DNA of 64,000 bases from Mitsuokella sp. oral taxon 131 str. W9106 (GCF_000469545.1 NZ_KI273058.1:62001-126000); one strand, 5' to 3'; numbered from the stretch's first letter, positions 17,020 through 25,156 are shown. Numbers and translations are program-made. Notes: generated from the letters alone by a model not told the origin.

Positions 17020-17778
17020 TCACCGCATGGCGAGCATGATGATGCCGCCGATGGTGGGCAGGGCGACGATGGCGGCTTTCAGCACGGGGCGCGGCGCGAG
17101 GTGCGTGGCCTTCGCGCCGAACCATGCGCCGATCATGAGGCCGAGGAGTGTCTGGAAGAAGATCGCCATGTCGAGGCGGCCGTTTGCGAGGTAGCCGAGG
17201 CCGCCTGCGGCGGAGATCGGCAGGATGACCATCATGCAGGTGCCGATGGTCTCAAGGAGCGGCACGCCGAAGACGACCATGAGCGCAAGCTGGATGTAGG
17301 CGGCGGCGCCGATGCCGAATGCGCCGGCTAGAAAGCCGTTTGCGATACCGATGAGGATGCCGTAGACCCAAAGCTTTTGCCCCGTGAGCAGGGTATGGCG
17401 CACGGGAAAGTGCGCGCTGAGCCATGCGCTGTGGTAGATTTTGACGTAGAGGATGACGGCGCTTGATAGGATCATAATCGCCGTCATGAGACTCAGGATC
17501 CGTGCGGGCATGATGTTCGAGACGTTCGCGCCGAGGATCGAGCCGATTGCGCCGCCCGCGCCGAGGATCGCGCCTGTTTTTACGATGACTTCGTGCTGAC
17601 GGAAGTGGCTGATGGCACCTGAGAGCGTCGTGAAGACCATCGAGGCGAGCGCGACGGCGAGCGCCGTATGGATCGGAACGCCGAAGCCGACGGTCAGAAG
17701 CGTGATGACGACGCCCGCGCCGCCTGCGCCGACAAAGCCGATGAACGCGCCGAGTGCGAGCATGGATAAAAACAGCAT
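17020..17778 (-). CDS. TSUP (TauE/SafE) family membrane permease
   Basis: A 252-residue protein with about eight hydrophobic segments and the family's glycine-rich start (GAFIGFVGAGGAG). TSUP members move sulfite, sulfoacetate or other organosulfur anions; the substrate here is unknown. The reading frame continues upstream through the tRNA gene, but GGAAAGGAG 6 bp before the ATG at 17778 sets the true start. A hairpin terminator separates it from the tRNA, so it probably has its own or read-through transcription. Confidence 0.82.
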   Translation of the reverse strand: MLFLSMLALGAFIGFVGAGGAGVVITLLTVGFGVPIHTALAVALASMVFTTLSGAISHFRQHEVIVKTGAILGAGGAIGSILGANVSNIMPARILSLMTAIMILSSAVILYVKIYHSAWLSAHFPVRHTLLTGQKLWVYGILIGIANGFLAGAFGIGAAAYIQLALMVVFGVPLLETIGTCMMVILPISAAGGLGYLANGRLDMAIFFQTLLGLMIGAWFGAKATHLAPRPVLKAAIVALPTIGGIIMLAMR

Positions 17779-17805
17779 GACAGGCTCCTTTCCGAGCATC
17801 AAACA

Positions 17806-17831
17806 GAAAAAGCCAAGACAAAGTCTTGGCT
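17806..17831 (-). terminator. terminator downstream of tRNA-Glu
   Basis: On the minus strand a 9 bp stem (17831-17823 with 17819-17811) and 3 nt loop are followed by TTTTT, directly after the tRNA 3' end. Confidence 0.8.
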
Positions 17832-17840
17832 CAAATTGCA

Positions 17841-17915
17841 TGGTGACACCTATGGGATTCGAACCCATGAACCCGGCGTGAGAGGCCGGTGTCTTAACCG
17901 CTTGACGAAGGCGCC
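17841..17915 (-). tRNA. tRNA-Glu (anticodon CUC)
   Basis: A complete 75 nt cloverleaf on the minus strand. The acceptor GGCGCCT pairs with AGGTGTC (two G-U pairs), the anticodon stem CCGGC/GCCGG holds loop CTCTCAC with anticodon CTC, the T-loop is TTCGAAT, and CCA is encoded. It begins 27 bp after the end of gltX on the same strand, so it is probably cotranscribed with the synthetase that charges it. Confidence 0.95.
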
Positions 17916-17942
17916 AAAGTCTTAGCAACGACATCTATTATA

Positions 17943-19400
17943 TTATATCTCGTTGAGGTTGGCAAGACTTTTTTTGAGGCGTTCAAGGGAGACGTTCCTG
18001 CCGAGCAGCGTGAGGATTTCCGTTGCGCCGCCGGGGGTCACGGCCTTTCCTGCTGCTGCAATGCGCAGCACCCACATCGCAAGCCCTTTCTTGATGCCCG
18101 TCTTCTCGATGTAGGCGTTGAGCTTTTCGTAGAGTGCGGCATTGTTCCAGTCGTCGTCGCTGACCGTCTCGAGCAGGCCGATCATGGCGGGGAGAAGCTC
18201 CTTCGCCTTTTCCGGCGTGGCTTTGTTGCGCTTGTTCGTGTAAAGCGCGGCGTCGAATGCGGGCTGGCTGGTGAGAAACGCGATTTCCTGCGGCAGCTCA
18301 GAAAGGTGCGTGATGCGCGTCTTCAGGAGCGTGCAGAGCGTCGCGTAAGCCGATTCGAGATATTCGGGCAGGTCGCCGAAGTAGGGGCGCGCGAGCTTTT
18401 GGAATGCCTCGTCCTCCATCGCCTTCAGGTACTCGCCGTTGATCCAGCCGAGCTTTGCGTAGTCGAATACCGCTGGCGACTTCGAGAGCCCATCGAGGCG
18501 GAATGCTTCGATGAGTTCGTTCATCGAGAAGATCTCCTGGTTCGTCGTTTTTGGATTCCAACCGAGGAGTGCGACGTAGTTCGTGATGGCCTCGGGGAGG
18601 TAGCCTGCCTTTACGAGGTCTTCAAAGCTCGTCGCGCCGTGGCGCTTCGATAGCTTCGAGATGCTGCCGTCCTCGTTCTTGCCCATGACGGGCGCGAGGT
18701 GGATGAAGGTCGGCACATCCCAGCCAAAGCTTTCGTAGAGCAGGATGTACTTCGGGGTCGAGGTGATGAACTCCGCGCCGCGCATGATGTGCGTGATGCC
18801 CATGAGGTGATCGTCGATGACGTTGGCGAAATTGTACGTCGGCATGCCGTCGCGCTTTAAGAGGACTTGATCCTCAAGCTCCGCGTTTTGGATCGTGATG
18901 CTGCCGTGGAGCACGTCGAAGAACGTCGTCGCGCCTGTCAGCGGCATTTTTTGGCGGATGACGTAAGGGTCGCCTGCCGCGAGGTGCGCGTCGATGACGT
19001 CCTGCGGGAGATCGCGGCACGTGCGGTCATAGCCGCTGAATTCGCCTGCTGTGTGATCCTCCTCTGCGCAGAAGCAGTAGTAAGCGTGCCCGCTTTTTAC
19101 GAGCTCCTCTGCGTATTTCTTGTAGAGATCCGTGCGCTCGCTCTGCACGTACGGCCCGCAGTCGCCGCCGAAGCCCGGCCCTTCGTCGGGATGGATGTGC
19201 GCGAGATCGAGCGTGCGGCGGATGAAGTCGACGGCATCCGCGACGTAGCGGCTGCGGTCGGTGTCCTCGATGCGCAGGATGAAGTCACCATGCTGCGCCT
19301 TCGCGTAGAGGTAGCCGTAAAGCGCCGTGCGCAGGTTTCCGATGTGCATGTAGCCCGTCGGGCTCGGAGCGAAACGGGTGCGAACTTTCTGCTCTGCCAA
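17943..19400 (-). CDS. gltX: glutamyl-tRNA synthetase
   Basis: A 485-residue class I synthetase that charges tRNA-Glu. The HIGH-type motif is HIGN (19-22) in SPTGYMHIGN, and the KMSKS-type motif is KLSKR (249-253). A cysteine-containing segment near residues 108-130 fits the zinc region. The start is TTG, set by AGGAGG 9 bp upstream; no ATG is better placed. A minus-strand TATAAT (19444-19439) is the likely -10. It is followed by tRNA-Glu. Confidence 0.95.
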   Translation of the reverse strand: MAEQKVRTRFAPSPTGYMHIGNLRTALYGYLYAKAQHGDFILRIEDTDRSRYVADAVDFIRRTLDLAHIHPDEGPGFGGDCGPYVQSERTDLYKKYAEELVKSGHAYYCFCAEEDHTAGEFSGYDRTCRDLPQDVIDAHLAAGDPYVIRQKMPLTGATTFFDVLHGSITIQNAELEDQVLLKRDGMPTYNFANVIDDHLMGITHIMRGAEFITSTPKYILLYESFGWDVPTFIHLAPVMGKNEDGSISKLSKRHGATSFEDLVKAGYLPEAITNYVALLGWNPKTTNQEIFSMNELIEAFRLDGLSKSPAVFDYAKLGWINGEYLKAMEDEAFQKLARPYFGDLPEYLESAYATLCTLLKTRITHLSELPQEIAFLTSQPAFDAALYTNKRNKATPEKAKELLPAMIGLLETVSDDDWNNAALYEKLNAYIEKTGIKKGLAMWVLRIAAAGKAVTPGGATEILTLLGRNVSLERLKKSLANLNEI

Positions 19401-19490
19401 GATAAGATTCCTCCTAATAGACCAATACGATTTTCTTCATTATAGCGCGGTTGTTCGAAATTAGCTACAGGCAAGCAGGAAAAGAAAAGG

Positions 19491-19570
19491 TTGCCTAGAC
19501 CTTTGAAATATGTATAATAAGGGATAGGACATATAGGAAATATGTGAATCTGATATAGGAAAGTCATATC
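19491..19570 (+). promoter_or_regulatory. promoter and candidate autoregulatory sites of the LysR gene
   Basis: TTGCCT (19491-19496), 16 bp, TATAAT (19513-19518). Downstream lie two inverted repeats: CATAT-N5-ATATG (19530-19544) and GATAT-N9-ATATC (19552-19570). The second has the AT-rich palindrome form of LysR sites. Their position over the transcript start suggests autorepression. Confidence 0.5.
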
Positions 19571-19589
19571 CGAAGAGAGAGGATCGTTC

Positions 19590-20477
19590 ATGGAAATCAA
19601 AGACATGCGCGCGTTTTATGCGATTGTCGAAGAAGGAAATATCAGCCATGCGGCGCAGCGGCTCGATATCGCGCAGCCGGCGCTCTCGCGGCAGATGAAG
19701 CGGCTTGAGATGTCGCTCGGCGTGCAGCTCTTCGAGCGCGGCAGCAGGCGCATCCGCCTGACGGACGCAGGAAGCGCGCTCTACGCGCGCGTCGAGCACA
19801 TTCTCGGCATGGTCGACGGCACGGTGCGCGAGATCACGGAAATCGGCTCCGGTGTCGCAGGCTCGGTGCGCATCGGCACGATCACGACGTCGGGGGCAAT
19901 GCTCCTGCCGGAACTCATCACGGAGTTTCACAACCGCTACCCGCGCGTGACGTACCAGATTTGGGAAGCGGAAGGCGCGCGCATCATGGAACTCCTCGAC
20001 AACCATGTCATCGAGATCGGCATTACGCGCACGCAGGTCGATGCAAAGGGCTACGACTCTATCGTGCTGCCGAATGAGCCGCTCGTCGTCATCATGGACC
20101 GCACACACGAGATTGGGCGTGCAGCGGATACGGTGCGGCTCACGGAACTCATGGATGCATCGCTCATTATCCCGCTTCGCTGGAAGAGCGTTTTCGTCAC
20201 AAATTGCCGCAAGGCGGGCTTCGATCCGAACGTGGTCTGCGTCAGTGACAGCATCGTGCAGGATCTCCTGCTCGTGAAGATGGGCGTCGGGGCGGCGCTC
20301 CTGCCTGTTTCCTCGAAGACGCTCTTGACGGACGGCAACCTCATCTGCAAGCGCCTCGTCGAGCCGGAGATGCGCACGCATACGGTCGTCGCGTGGCTCA
20401 AGAACCACACGCTCTCCTCGTCGTGCGAGCGCCTCATACGCCTCTTTCGCGAGCTTTATATACAAAGAAAACCATGA
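19590..20477 (+). CDS. LysR family transcriptional regulator
   Basis: A 295-residue regulator. The N-terminal winged helix-turn-helix is seen at about residues 1-60 (GNISHAAQRLDIAQPALSRQ), and a periplasmic-binding-like effector domain runs from about 90 to 290. The start is set by GAGAGGA upstream. The neighbours do not name a target: gltX is divergent and a two-component system follows. Confidence 0.9.
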   Translation: MEIKDMRAFYAIVEEGNISHAAQRLDIAQPALSRQMKRLEMSLGVQLFERGSRRIRLTDAGSALYARVEHILGMVDGTVREITEIGSGVAGSVRIGTITTSGAMLLPELITEFHNRYPRVTYQIWEAEGARIMELLDNHVIEIGITRTQVDAKGYDSIVLPNEPLVVIMDRTHEIGRAADTVRLTELMDASLIIPLRWKSVFVTNCRKAGFDPNVVCVSDSIVQDLLLVKMGVGAALLPVSSKTLLTDGNLICKRLVEPEMRTHTVVAWLKNHTLSSSCERLIRLFRELYIQRKP

Positions 20478-20572
20478 AAGAACCAATAAAAAAACGCAAA
20501 AAAATACGTAAAAATCAGAGGCTTTTAATATTTTCATGATAATATGGATGCGATACAACGGATTTTGTTTTT

Positions 20573-20595
20573 TATCGTATATCCTTATCGTATAT
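20573..20595 (+). repeat. 13 bp-spaced direct repeat before the response regulator gene
   Basis: TATCGTATAT occurs at 20573-20582 and 20586-20595, within 50 bp of the response regulator start. OmpR-type regulators often bind direct repeats about 10-11 bp apart, so an autoregulatory site is possible; the 13 bp spacing is not typical. Confidence 0.4.
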
Positions 20596-20621
20596 ATTGT
20601 ATGTTTAGGAGGAATTATTCG

Positions 20622-21311
20622 ATGTCAGAACCCATTCGGATTTTTATTGTGGAGGATGAACGCCGCATCGCCCGTTTTTTGCAGATCGAGCTGGAGCATG
20701 AGGGCTTTTCGACGGAGATCGAGGAGGACGGGGCACGCGCATTTGAACGTCTCATGCAGGAGAGCTACGATCTCATCCTGCTCGATGTCATGCTGCCCGG
20801 CATGGATGGCATCACGATCTGCAAGCGCGTGCGCGAGGTATCGGATGTGCCGATCATCATGCTGACGGCAAAGGATGAGGTCGAAGACAAGGTCAACGGA
20901 CTCGACTGCGGCGCGGATGACTACATGACGAAGCCGTTTGCGATGCAGGAGCTTCTCGCGCGCATCCGCAATGCGATGCGCCGCCATACGACGACGGATC
21001 ATCTGCCGATCGATGAGAAGCTGCAGATCAGCGATCTCATCATGTACCCGGCACGCTACGAAGTGCAGGTCGGCACGGAACCCGTGCAGCTCACGCGCAA
21101 GGAGTTCTCCCTCCTCGAATTCATGCTGCGCAACAAGCGGCGCGTGCTTTCGCGCGATCAGATCCTTCAGCAGGTTTGGGGCTACGACTACAGCGGGGAC
21201 ACGAATGTCGTCGACGTTTATATTCGCTATCTGCGCGCTAAGATCGACGAACGTTTCCAAAAGAAATACATCTACACGATCCGCGGCGTAGGCTATGCGG
21301 TCAAGGATTGA
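20622..21311 (+). CDS. OmpR/PhoB family response regulator
   Basis: A 229-residue two-domain regulator. The receiver has the acidic pair Glu11/Asp12 and the phosphoacceptor Asp55 (LLDVMLPG). The C-terminal winged-helix DNA-binding domain includes LTRKEFSLLEFML and the end segment YIYTIRGVGYAV. GGAGG precedes the ATG at 20622; the longer upstream frame has none. The gene overlaps the sensor kinase by 17 bp. Confidence 0.94.
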   Translation: MSEPIRIFIVEDERRIARFLQIELEHEGFSTEIEEDGARAFERLMQESYDLILLDVMLPGMDGITICKRVREVSDVPIIMLTAKDEVEDKVNGLDCGADDYMTKPFAMQELLARIRNAMRRHTTTDHLPIDEKLQISDLIMYPARYEVQVGTEPVQLTRKEFSLLEFMLRNKRRVLSRDQILQQVWGYDYSGDTNVVDVYIRYLRAKIDERFQKKYIYTIRGVGYAVKD

Positions 21312-22794
21312 GACGATCGGGCGCAGGGCTTGGATCTTTTTCGATCACGTGACGCAGATGCGCATCTCGGTCAAGATCACGCTTCTCTACGCCGCGATTC
21401 TCTTTATCGTGCTCCTGATCACGAGCGGCATTATGGGACTCGGGATCTACTTCTCGTTTTACCATCAGGCCGAGGTCGATATCACGTTCTGCATGGAGCG
21501 TATGAACGAGCGCCTTAAGACACAGCCGAACCTTCGCGATGTGCTGTCGCAGGACGATGCGCTCCTGCCGGGCGTCGTGCTGCGCGTGACGGATATGACG
21601 GGAAAGGTCGTCATGGAAAATGACATCATCTACCCGACGCTTCAGTCCATCGCGGAGCACAAGGTCATCAATCCGCCGATTTGGGCGAATCCCAATATGG
21701 AGGTCTCGGAATTTCCGCACCTTACGATCTACCATGCACAGGCCGATGTGTGGAGCGAAGGAAGGATGTACCGCGTCCACTTCCTGAAGACGATCACGGC
21801 GGATAAAAACTTTCTCGATAACTTGCAAAAGATCCTCTTTATCATCTTGCTGATGGGACTCGTGCTCGCCCTTTTGACAGGCTACGCGATGAGCAAGCGC
21901 ATCCTGCATCCGATCCGCGCGATGATCCTCGCGACACGCAAGATCGAAGTCGAACGCCTCAATCATCGCATTGCCGTGCCGCCCGTGCACGATGACCTGC
22001 GAGAGCTCGCGGAGACGTTCAACCATATGCTCGATCGCCTTGAGACCGGCTTCAAGCAGCAGCAGCGTTTCGTCTCCGATGCCTCGCATGAGCTTCGGAC
22101 ACCGGTCACGGTCATCCTCGGCTACTCCGATATGCTCTCGCGCTGGGGACGCTCGGATGAAAACGTGCTGGAGGAGGGAATCGAATCGATTCGCTCCGAG
22201 GCGGAAGACATGCAGCAGCTCATTGAAAAACTGCTTTTCCTCGCGCGTGCCGACCAAAATCGGCAGGTGCTTCATAAGGAGCGCGTCAATCTCGCGAAAC
22301 TCTTGCGCGATACGGCTCGCAAGCTCCAGCTCGTCACGAAGACGCACGGGATCACGCTCCTCAAAAATGACGAAGGGACAATCTTTGCCGATCGCGTGAT
22401 GATTCTTCATATGATCCGCATTTTCCTCGAGAACAGCATCAAGTACACGCCGGAAGGCGGCCATATCACGATCGCTTCCGTGCGCTCGGCAGATGGGAAA
22501 TCGATCGAGGTGACACTTGCCGACGACGGGATCGGCATCGCAAAGGAAGACCAGGAGAAGATCTTCATGCGGTTCTACCGCGTCGATGCGTCGCGGACGA
22601 AGAAGGCGGGGAGTCCCGGCGGCACGGGGCTCGGTCTTTCAATCGCCCGCTGGATCGCCGATCAGCACGGCATCGCGATACGCCTCGAAAGCGAGCTCGG
22701 CGCGGGCACGAAGATTCATCTCACGGTTCCGCTTGTGGGCGAAGCGGATCGTGCTGCCGCAGATGCGGAAGAAAAAACGGAAAGCAGCGCATAG
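21295..22794 (+). CDS. membrane sensor histidine kinase
   Basis: A 499-residue kinase partner of the preceding regulator. Membrane segments lie near residues 28-50 and 178-198, enclosing an extracytoplasmic sensor of about 125 residues. A HAMP linker, the HisKA box with His265 (SHELRTP), and an ATPase domain with LENSIKYTPEGG, DDGIGI and GTGLGLSIA follow. No sensor family is recognised, so the signal is unknown. A later start at 21358 is possible but would leave no N-terminal overlap. Confidence 0.92.
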   Translation: MRSRIETIGRRAWIFFDHVTQMRISVKITLLYAAILFIVLLITSGIMGLGIYFSFYHQAEVDITFCMERMNERLKTQPNLRDVLSQDDALLPGVVLRVTDMTGKVVMENDIIYPTLQSIAEHKVINPPIWANPNMEVSEFPHLTIYHAQADVWSEGRMYRVHFLKTITADKNFLDNLQKILFIILLMGLVLALLTGYAMSKRILHPIRAMILATRKIEVERLNHRIAVPPVHDDLRELAETFNHMLDRLETGFKQQQRFVSDASHELRTPVTVILGYSDMLSRWGRSDENVLEEGIESIRSEAEDMQQLIEKLLFLARADQNRQVLHKERVNLAKLLRDTARKLQLVTKTHGITLLKNDEGTIFADRVMILHMIRIFLENSIKYTPEGGHITIASVRSADGKSIEVTLADDGIGIAKEDQEKIFMRFYRVDASRTKKAGSPGGTGLGLSIARWIADQHGIAIRLESELGAGTKIHLTVPLVGEADRAAADAEEKTESSA

Positions 22795-22819
22795 GGCGTT
22801 CCTCTATGCGCTGTTTTTT
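22785..22819 (+). terminator. terminator of the two-component operon
   Basis: A perfect 10 bp stem (22785-22794 with 22804-22813) and 9 nt loop followed by six T residues. The ascending arm includes the kinase stop codon. Confidence 0.9.
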
Positions 22820-22824
22820 GTGCC

Positions 22825-22854
22825 TTGTGGCGAATGGGCGGGATTTGCTATAAT
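22825..22854 (+). promoter_or_regulatory. promoter for the HAD-PHP operon
   Basis: TTGTGG (22825-22830), 18 bp, TATAAT (22849-22854), 33 bp before the HAD start. Confidence 0.6.
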
Positions 22855-22886
22855 GATCTTGTCTTTGGGACTTGTGAGGTGAGGGC

Positions 22887-23693
22887 ATGATCAAAATTAT
22901 TTTTTCAGACATGGATGGGACGCTGCTCGACGCAAATGGGAACGTGCCGGATGGATTTGCCGAAGTGGCAGCCGATCTGGCGCGGCGCGGCGTGCTTTTC
23001 GCCCCGTCTTCCGGTCGGCAGTACGATTCCCTGCGCGACAGTTTCGCGCCGTTTCCGCAGGATTTTCTCTACCTCGCGGAAAATGGGACGGTCGTCAAGC
23101 ACAAGGATAAGCTCGTATTTCGCAGCCTGATGGATAAGGGCATTGCGGAAGAGATTCTCGCACGCGTCGAGCAGATGCCGGAAATCTACGGCGTCTTTTG
23201 CGGCACGAAGAGCGGCTATGTGCGCGAAGATGAATACGTTCCTGGCTTTCGGGACGAACTTCACCAATATTACACGAACACGACGGAGCTCCCCACGCTT
23301 CGCGACGTGCCGGACGAACCCGTCAAGGTATCGGTCTACGATCCGACGGGGCATGCCGATACGAGGATCTATCCCTACTTGAAGGAATTTGAGGATCGGG
23401 TGCAGGTCGTGCTCGCGAGCAAGAACTGGCTTGATGTCATGCGATTTGGCGCCAATAAGGGGGCAGCGGTGCGCGCCGTGCAGGAACGCTTCGGCATCGC
23501 GCCGGACGAATGTGCGGCGTTTGGCGATTACCTCAATGACACGGAAATGATGGGCGCGGTCACGTATAGCTTCGCGATGGCGAACGCACATCCGAAAATC
23601 AAGGAAATCGCACGCTACGAAACGGCGAGCAACGTGGACGGCGGCGTGCTGAAAGGCATTCGCCGCCTCATGGAAGAAGGGCTGATCCGATGA
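22887..23693 (+). CDS. Cof-type HAD hydrolase
   Basis: A 268-residue HAD phosphatase of the Cof/YbiV group. Motif I DMDGTLLD is at about residues 8-15, a serine follows in PSSGR (motif II), a lysine lies in FGANKGAAV (motif III), and GDYLNDTEMM carries the motif IV aspartates. A type IIB cap separates motifs II and III. Such enzymes hydrolyse sugar phosphates or flavin/PLP phosphates. It overlaps the next gene by 4 bp. Confidence 0.9.
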   Translation: MIKIIFSDMDGTLLDANGNVPDGFAEVAADLARRGVLFAPSSGRQYDSLRDSFAPFPQDFLYLAENGTVVKHKDKLVFRSLMDKGIAEEILARVEQMPEIYGVFCGTKSGYVREDEYVPGFRDELHQYYTNTTELPTLRDVPDEPVKVSVYDPTGHADTRIYPYLKEFEDRVQVVLASKNWLDVMRFGANKGAAVRAVQERFGIAPDECAAFGDYLNDTEMMGAVTYSFAMANAHPKIKEIARYETASNVDGGVLKGIRRLMEEGLIR

Positions 23694-24541
23694 GATGTGA
23701 TTACCACATGCACTTTGAAAAGGGGGCGTATGACGAGAATTGGGCCGAGGGGTTCTTCGATGCGGCGAAGAAGCGCGGGCTCGGCGAGATCGGCATCTCG
23801 GAGCACAGCCATACATTCCCCGAGTTCGAGCCGCTCTACTATGAGAATCTGATCCTGGATGACAGCTTTGTCGGCTCCTTTCAGAAGAAGTGGCTCAAGA
23901 CGAACAAGTTCAAGTATACGATCGACGAATACTTCGCGTTCATGCGTCGCCTGCAAAAGAAGCACGCCGTCAAGATCGGCATCGAGGTCTGCAATTTCCA
24001 GGATCAGAAGGCCGTCGCGCAGATCCTTCGCCGCTATCCGTTTGACTACATCATCGGATCGGTTCACTTCCTGCACGGCTGGGCGTACGACTCCGCCGAG
24101 ATCAAGTCGGAGTGGGCGAATCATCCGCTCGAAGAACTGTACGGCTGGTACGCCGAGGAAGTCGAAAAGCTTGCGGCGTCAGGGCTCTACGACGTGCTCG
24201 GACATCCGTTCAACATACGCCTCTTCAAGAATATTCCCGACTTCGATGTGCGTCCGTACCTTGAGCGCGTCGCGAAGGCGATGCGCGCGGCAGACATGGT
24301 GGTCGACGTCAATACGGGCACGCGCTACCGCTACCCGATCAAGGAGATTTCGCCCTATGCGGACTTTATGCGGGTCGCGGCGAAGTACGATCTGCCGATC
24401 ATCACCACGTCCGATGCGCATCAGCCCGAAGACTGCGGTCGATACAACGCGGAAGCGGTCGATTATGCGAAGTCGTTCGGCTACGAGGGAACGATCCGAT
24501 TCGATGGAAGAAAACGCGCATTTGAGCCGTTCGATCCGTGA
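23690..24541 (+). CDS. PHP-domain phosphatase, histidinol-phosphatase-like
   Basis: A 283-residue PHP superfamily metal-dependent hydrolase. Metal motifs seen are DYHMHF (4-9), SEHSH, GSVHFLHG, LGHPFN and TSDAHQPEDCG. The layout resembles HisK-type histidinol phosphatases, but no histidine gene is nearby, so that reaction is only a possibility. It is coupled to the HAD gene by ATGA. Two phosphatases in one operon suggest a small-molecule phosphate salvage step, which is inference. Confidence 0.82.
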   Translation: MRCDYHMHFEKGAYDENWAEGFFDAAKKRGLGEIGISEHSHTFPEFEPLYYENLILDDSFVGSFQKKWLKTNKFKYTIDEYFAFMRRLQKKHAVKIGIEVCNFQDQKAVAQILRRYPFDYIIGSVHFLHGWAYDSAEIKSEWANHPLEELYGWYAEEVEKLAASGLYDVLGHPFNIRLFKNIPDFDVRPYLERVAKAMRAADMVVDVNTGTRYRYPIKEISPYADFMRVAAKYDLPIITTSDAHQPEDCGRYNAEAVDYAKSFGYEGTIRFDGRKRAFEPFDP

Positions 24542-24606
24542 GGGAGTTGCGCTCTGCCGGTTTGCTGCATCATGTCGTGCGATAGGATAAAAAATATACG
24601 AAACGC

Positions 24607-24635
24607 TTGACAATAGTAGGACGATTGTCTATACT
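24607..24635 (+). promoter_or_regulatory. strong promoter driving a non-coding transcript
   Basis: Consensus TTGACA (24607-24612), exactly 17 bp, TATACT (24630-24635). Transcription would begin near 24642, with no gene start in the next 500 bp on this strand. Confidence 0.85.
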
Positions 24636-24641
24636 ATAACT

Positions 24642-25144
24642 AAGGAATGGGAGCAGGATTCAAGAGTTCCTTTCTGAAGGAAGTGTTGGTTCTGTATGAG
24701 GCAATAGTGACGTTACGGACGTGGCGTCGCATGATTGTCTAGCTAGACCCCGCAACCGCGCAGGACAAACACAAAACCTGCAGCAGCTCATGCGATGAGA
24801 CCGCTGGAGAAAACTTGGTTTTCTCGTATATCTTCTTGGTATATCGCTCGAAGCTGTGATCGTGCGAGGAGAGATGATCATGATGGTGCTGCTTCTGCGC
24901 GAATGTGTACAGCCGCGTGCTCGCGTATGAAAGACAGCTTGCAAGGGGTAGCGGACTTGATGGTCGTAGATGGCCGCCGCTGCTTGCCATGAGATGGTCG
25001 ACCTTTCTCAAGCTGACCGCAAGTCGAATGGGTGTAAGGTAGTAGCGATTTAGCTCGATAGCCGTATGAATGTGCGGAGCTGCCGAAATCGCCCGTAACG
25101 CATTTATTGCAAAGTAAAGGGCATCGCTTATGCGATGCCCTTTT
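24642..25144 (+). ncRNA. large structured non-coding RNA candidate, about 500 nt
   Basis: Between the promoter and terminator no convincing coding frame is seen, but paired segments are dense. GCAATA (24701-24706) pairs with TATTGC (25105-25110), and CGTTACGG (24711-24718) pairs with CCGTAACG (25093-25100), with a 4x4 internal loop between them. Together they close about 410 nt. Inside are GCAGG/CCTGC (24760-24781), an 8 bp hairpin (24807-24825), GCAAG/CTTGC plus AGCGG/CCGCT (24941-24987), CCAT/ATGG (24987-24997), and GCGATTT/AAATCGC with AGCTC/GAGCT (25045-25092). I could not match it by eye to RNase P RNA, tmRNA, 6S RNA or SRP RNA, nor to a group II intron domain V. The function is unknown. 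Confidence 0.75.
25116..25144. terminator. terminator of the structured RNA
   Basis: A perfect 12 bp stem (25116-25127 with 25132-25143) and TTAT loop ending in TTTT. It also lies just past the stop of the convergent minus-strand gene and may serve both. Confidence 0.9.
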
Positions 25145-25156
25145 GCTTGGCCTTTT

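Noticed and set aside
17779-17934. N-terminal extension of the TSUP permease frame
   Set aside because: It would translate the tRNA-Glu gene and its terminator; a good ribosome site lies before 17778.
24739-25011. Open frames on both strands inside the structured RNA (24739-25011 minus, 24795-24992 plus)
   Set aside because: No suitable ribosome site or protein-like composition; the paired segments and the plus-strand promoter and terminator explain the region better.
25046-25090. Group II intron domain V suggested by the string AGCCGTATG
   Set aside because: The short hairpin with the AGC triad and bulge of domain V is absent, and no reverse transcriptase or intron ends are seen.
24642-25144. 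RNase P RNA, tmRNA, 6S or SRP RNA as the identity of the structured RNA
   Set aside because: I do not find the conserved RNase P core, a tmRNA-like end pair with a CCA acceptor, a single long bulged 6S hairpin, or the SRP tetraloop domain. This was judged by eye only.
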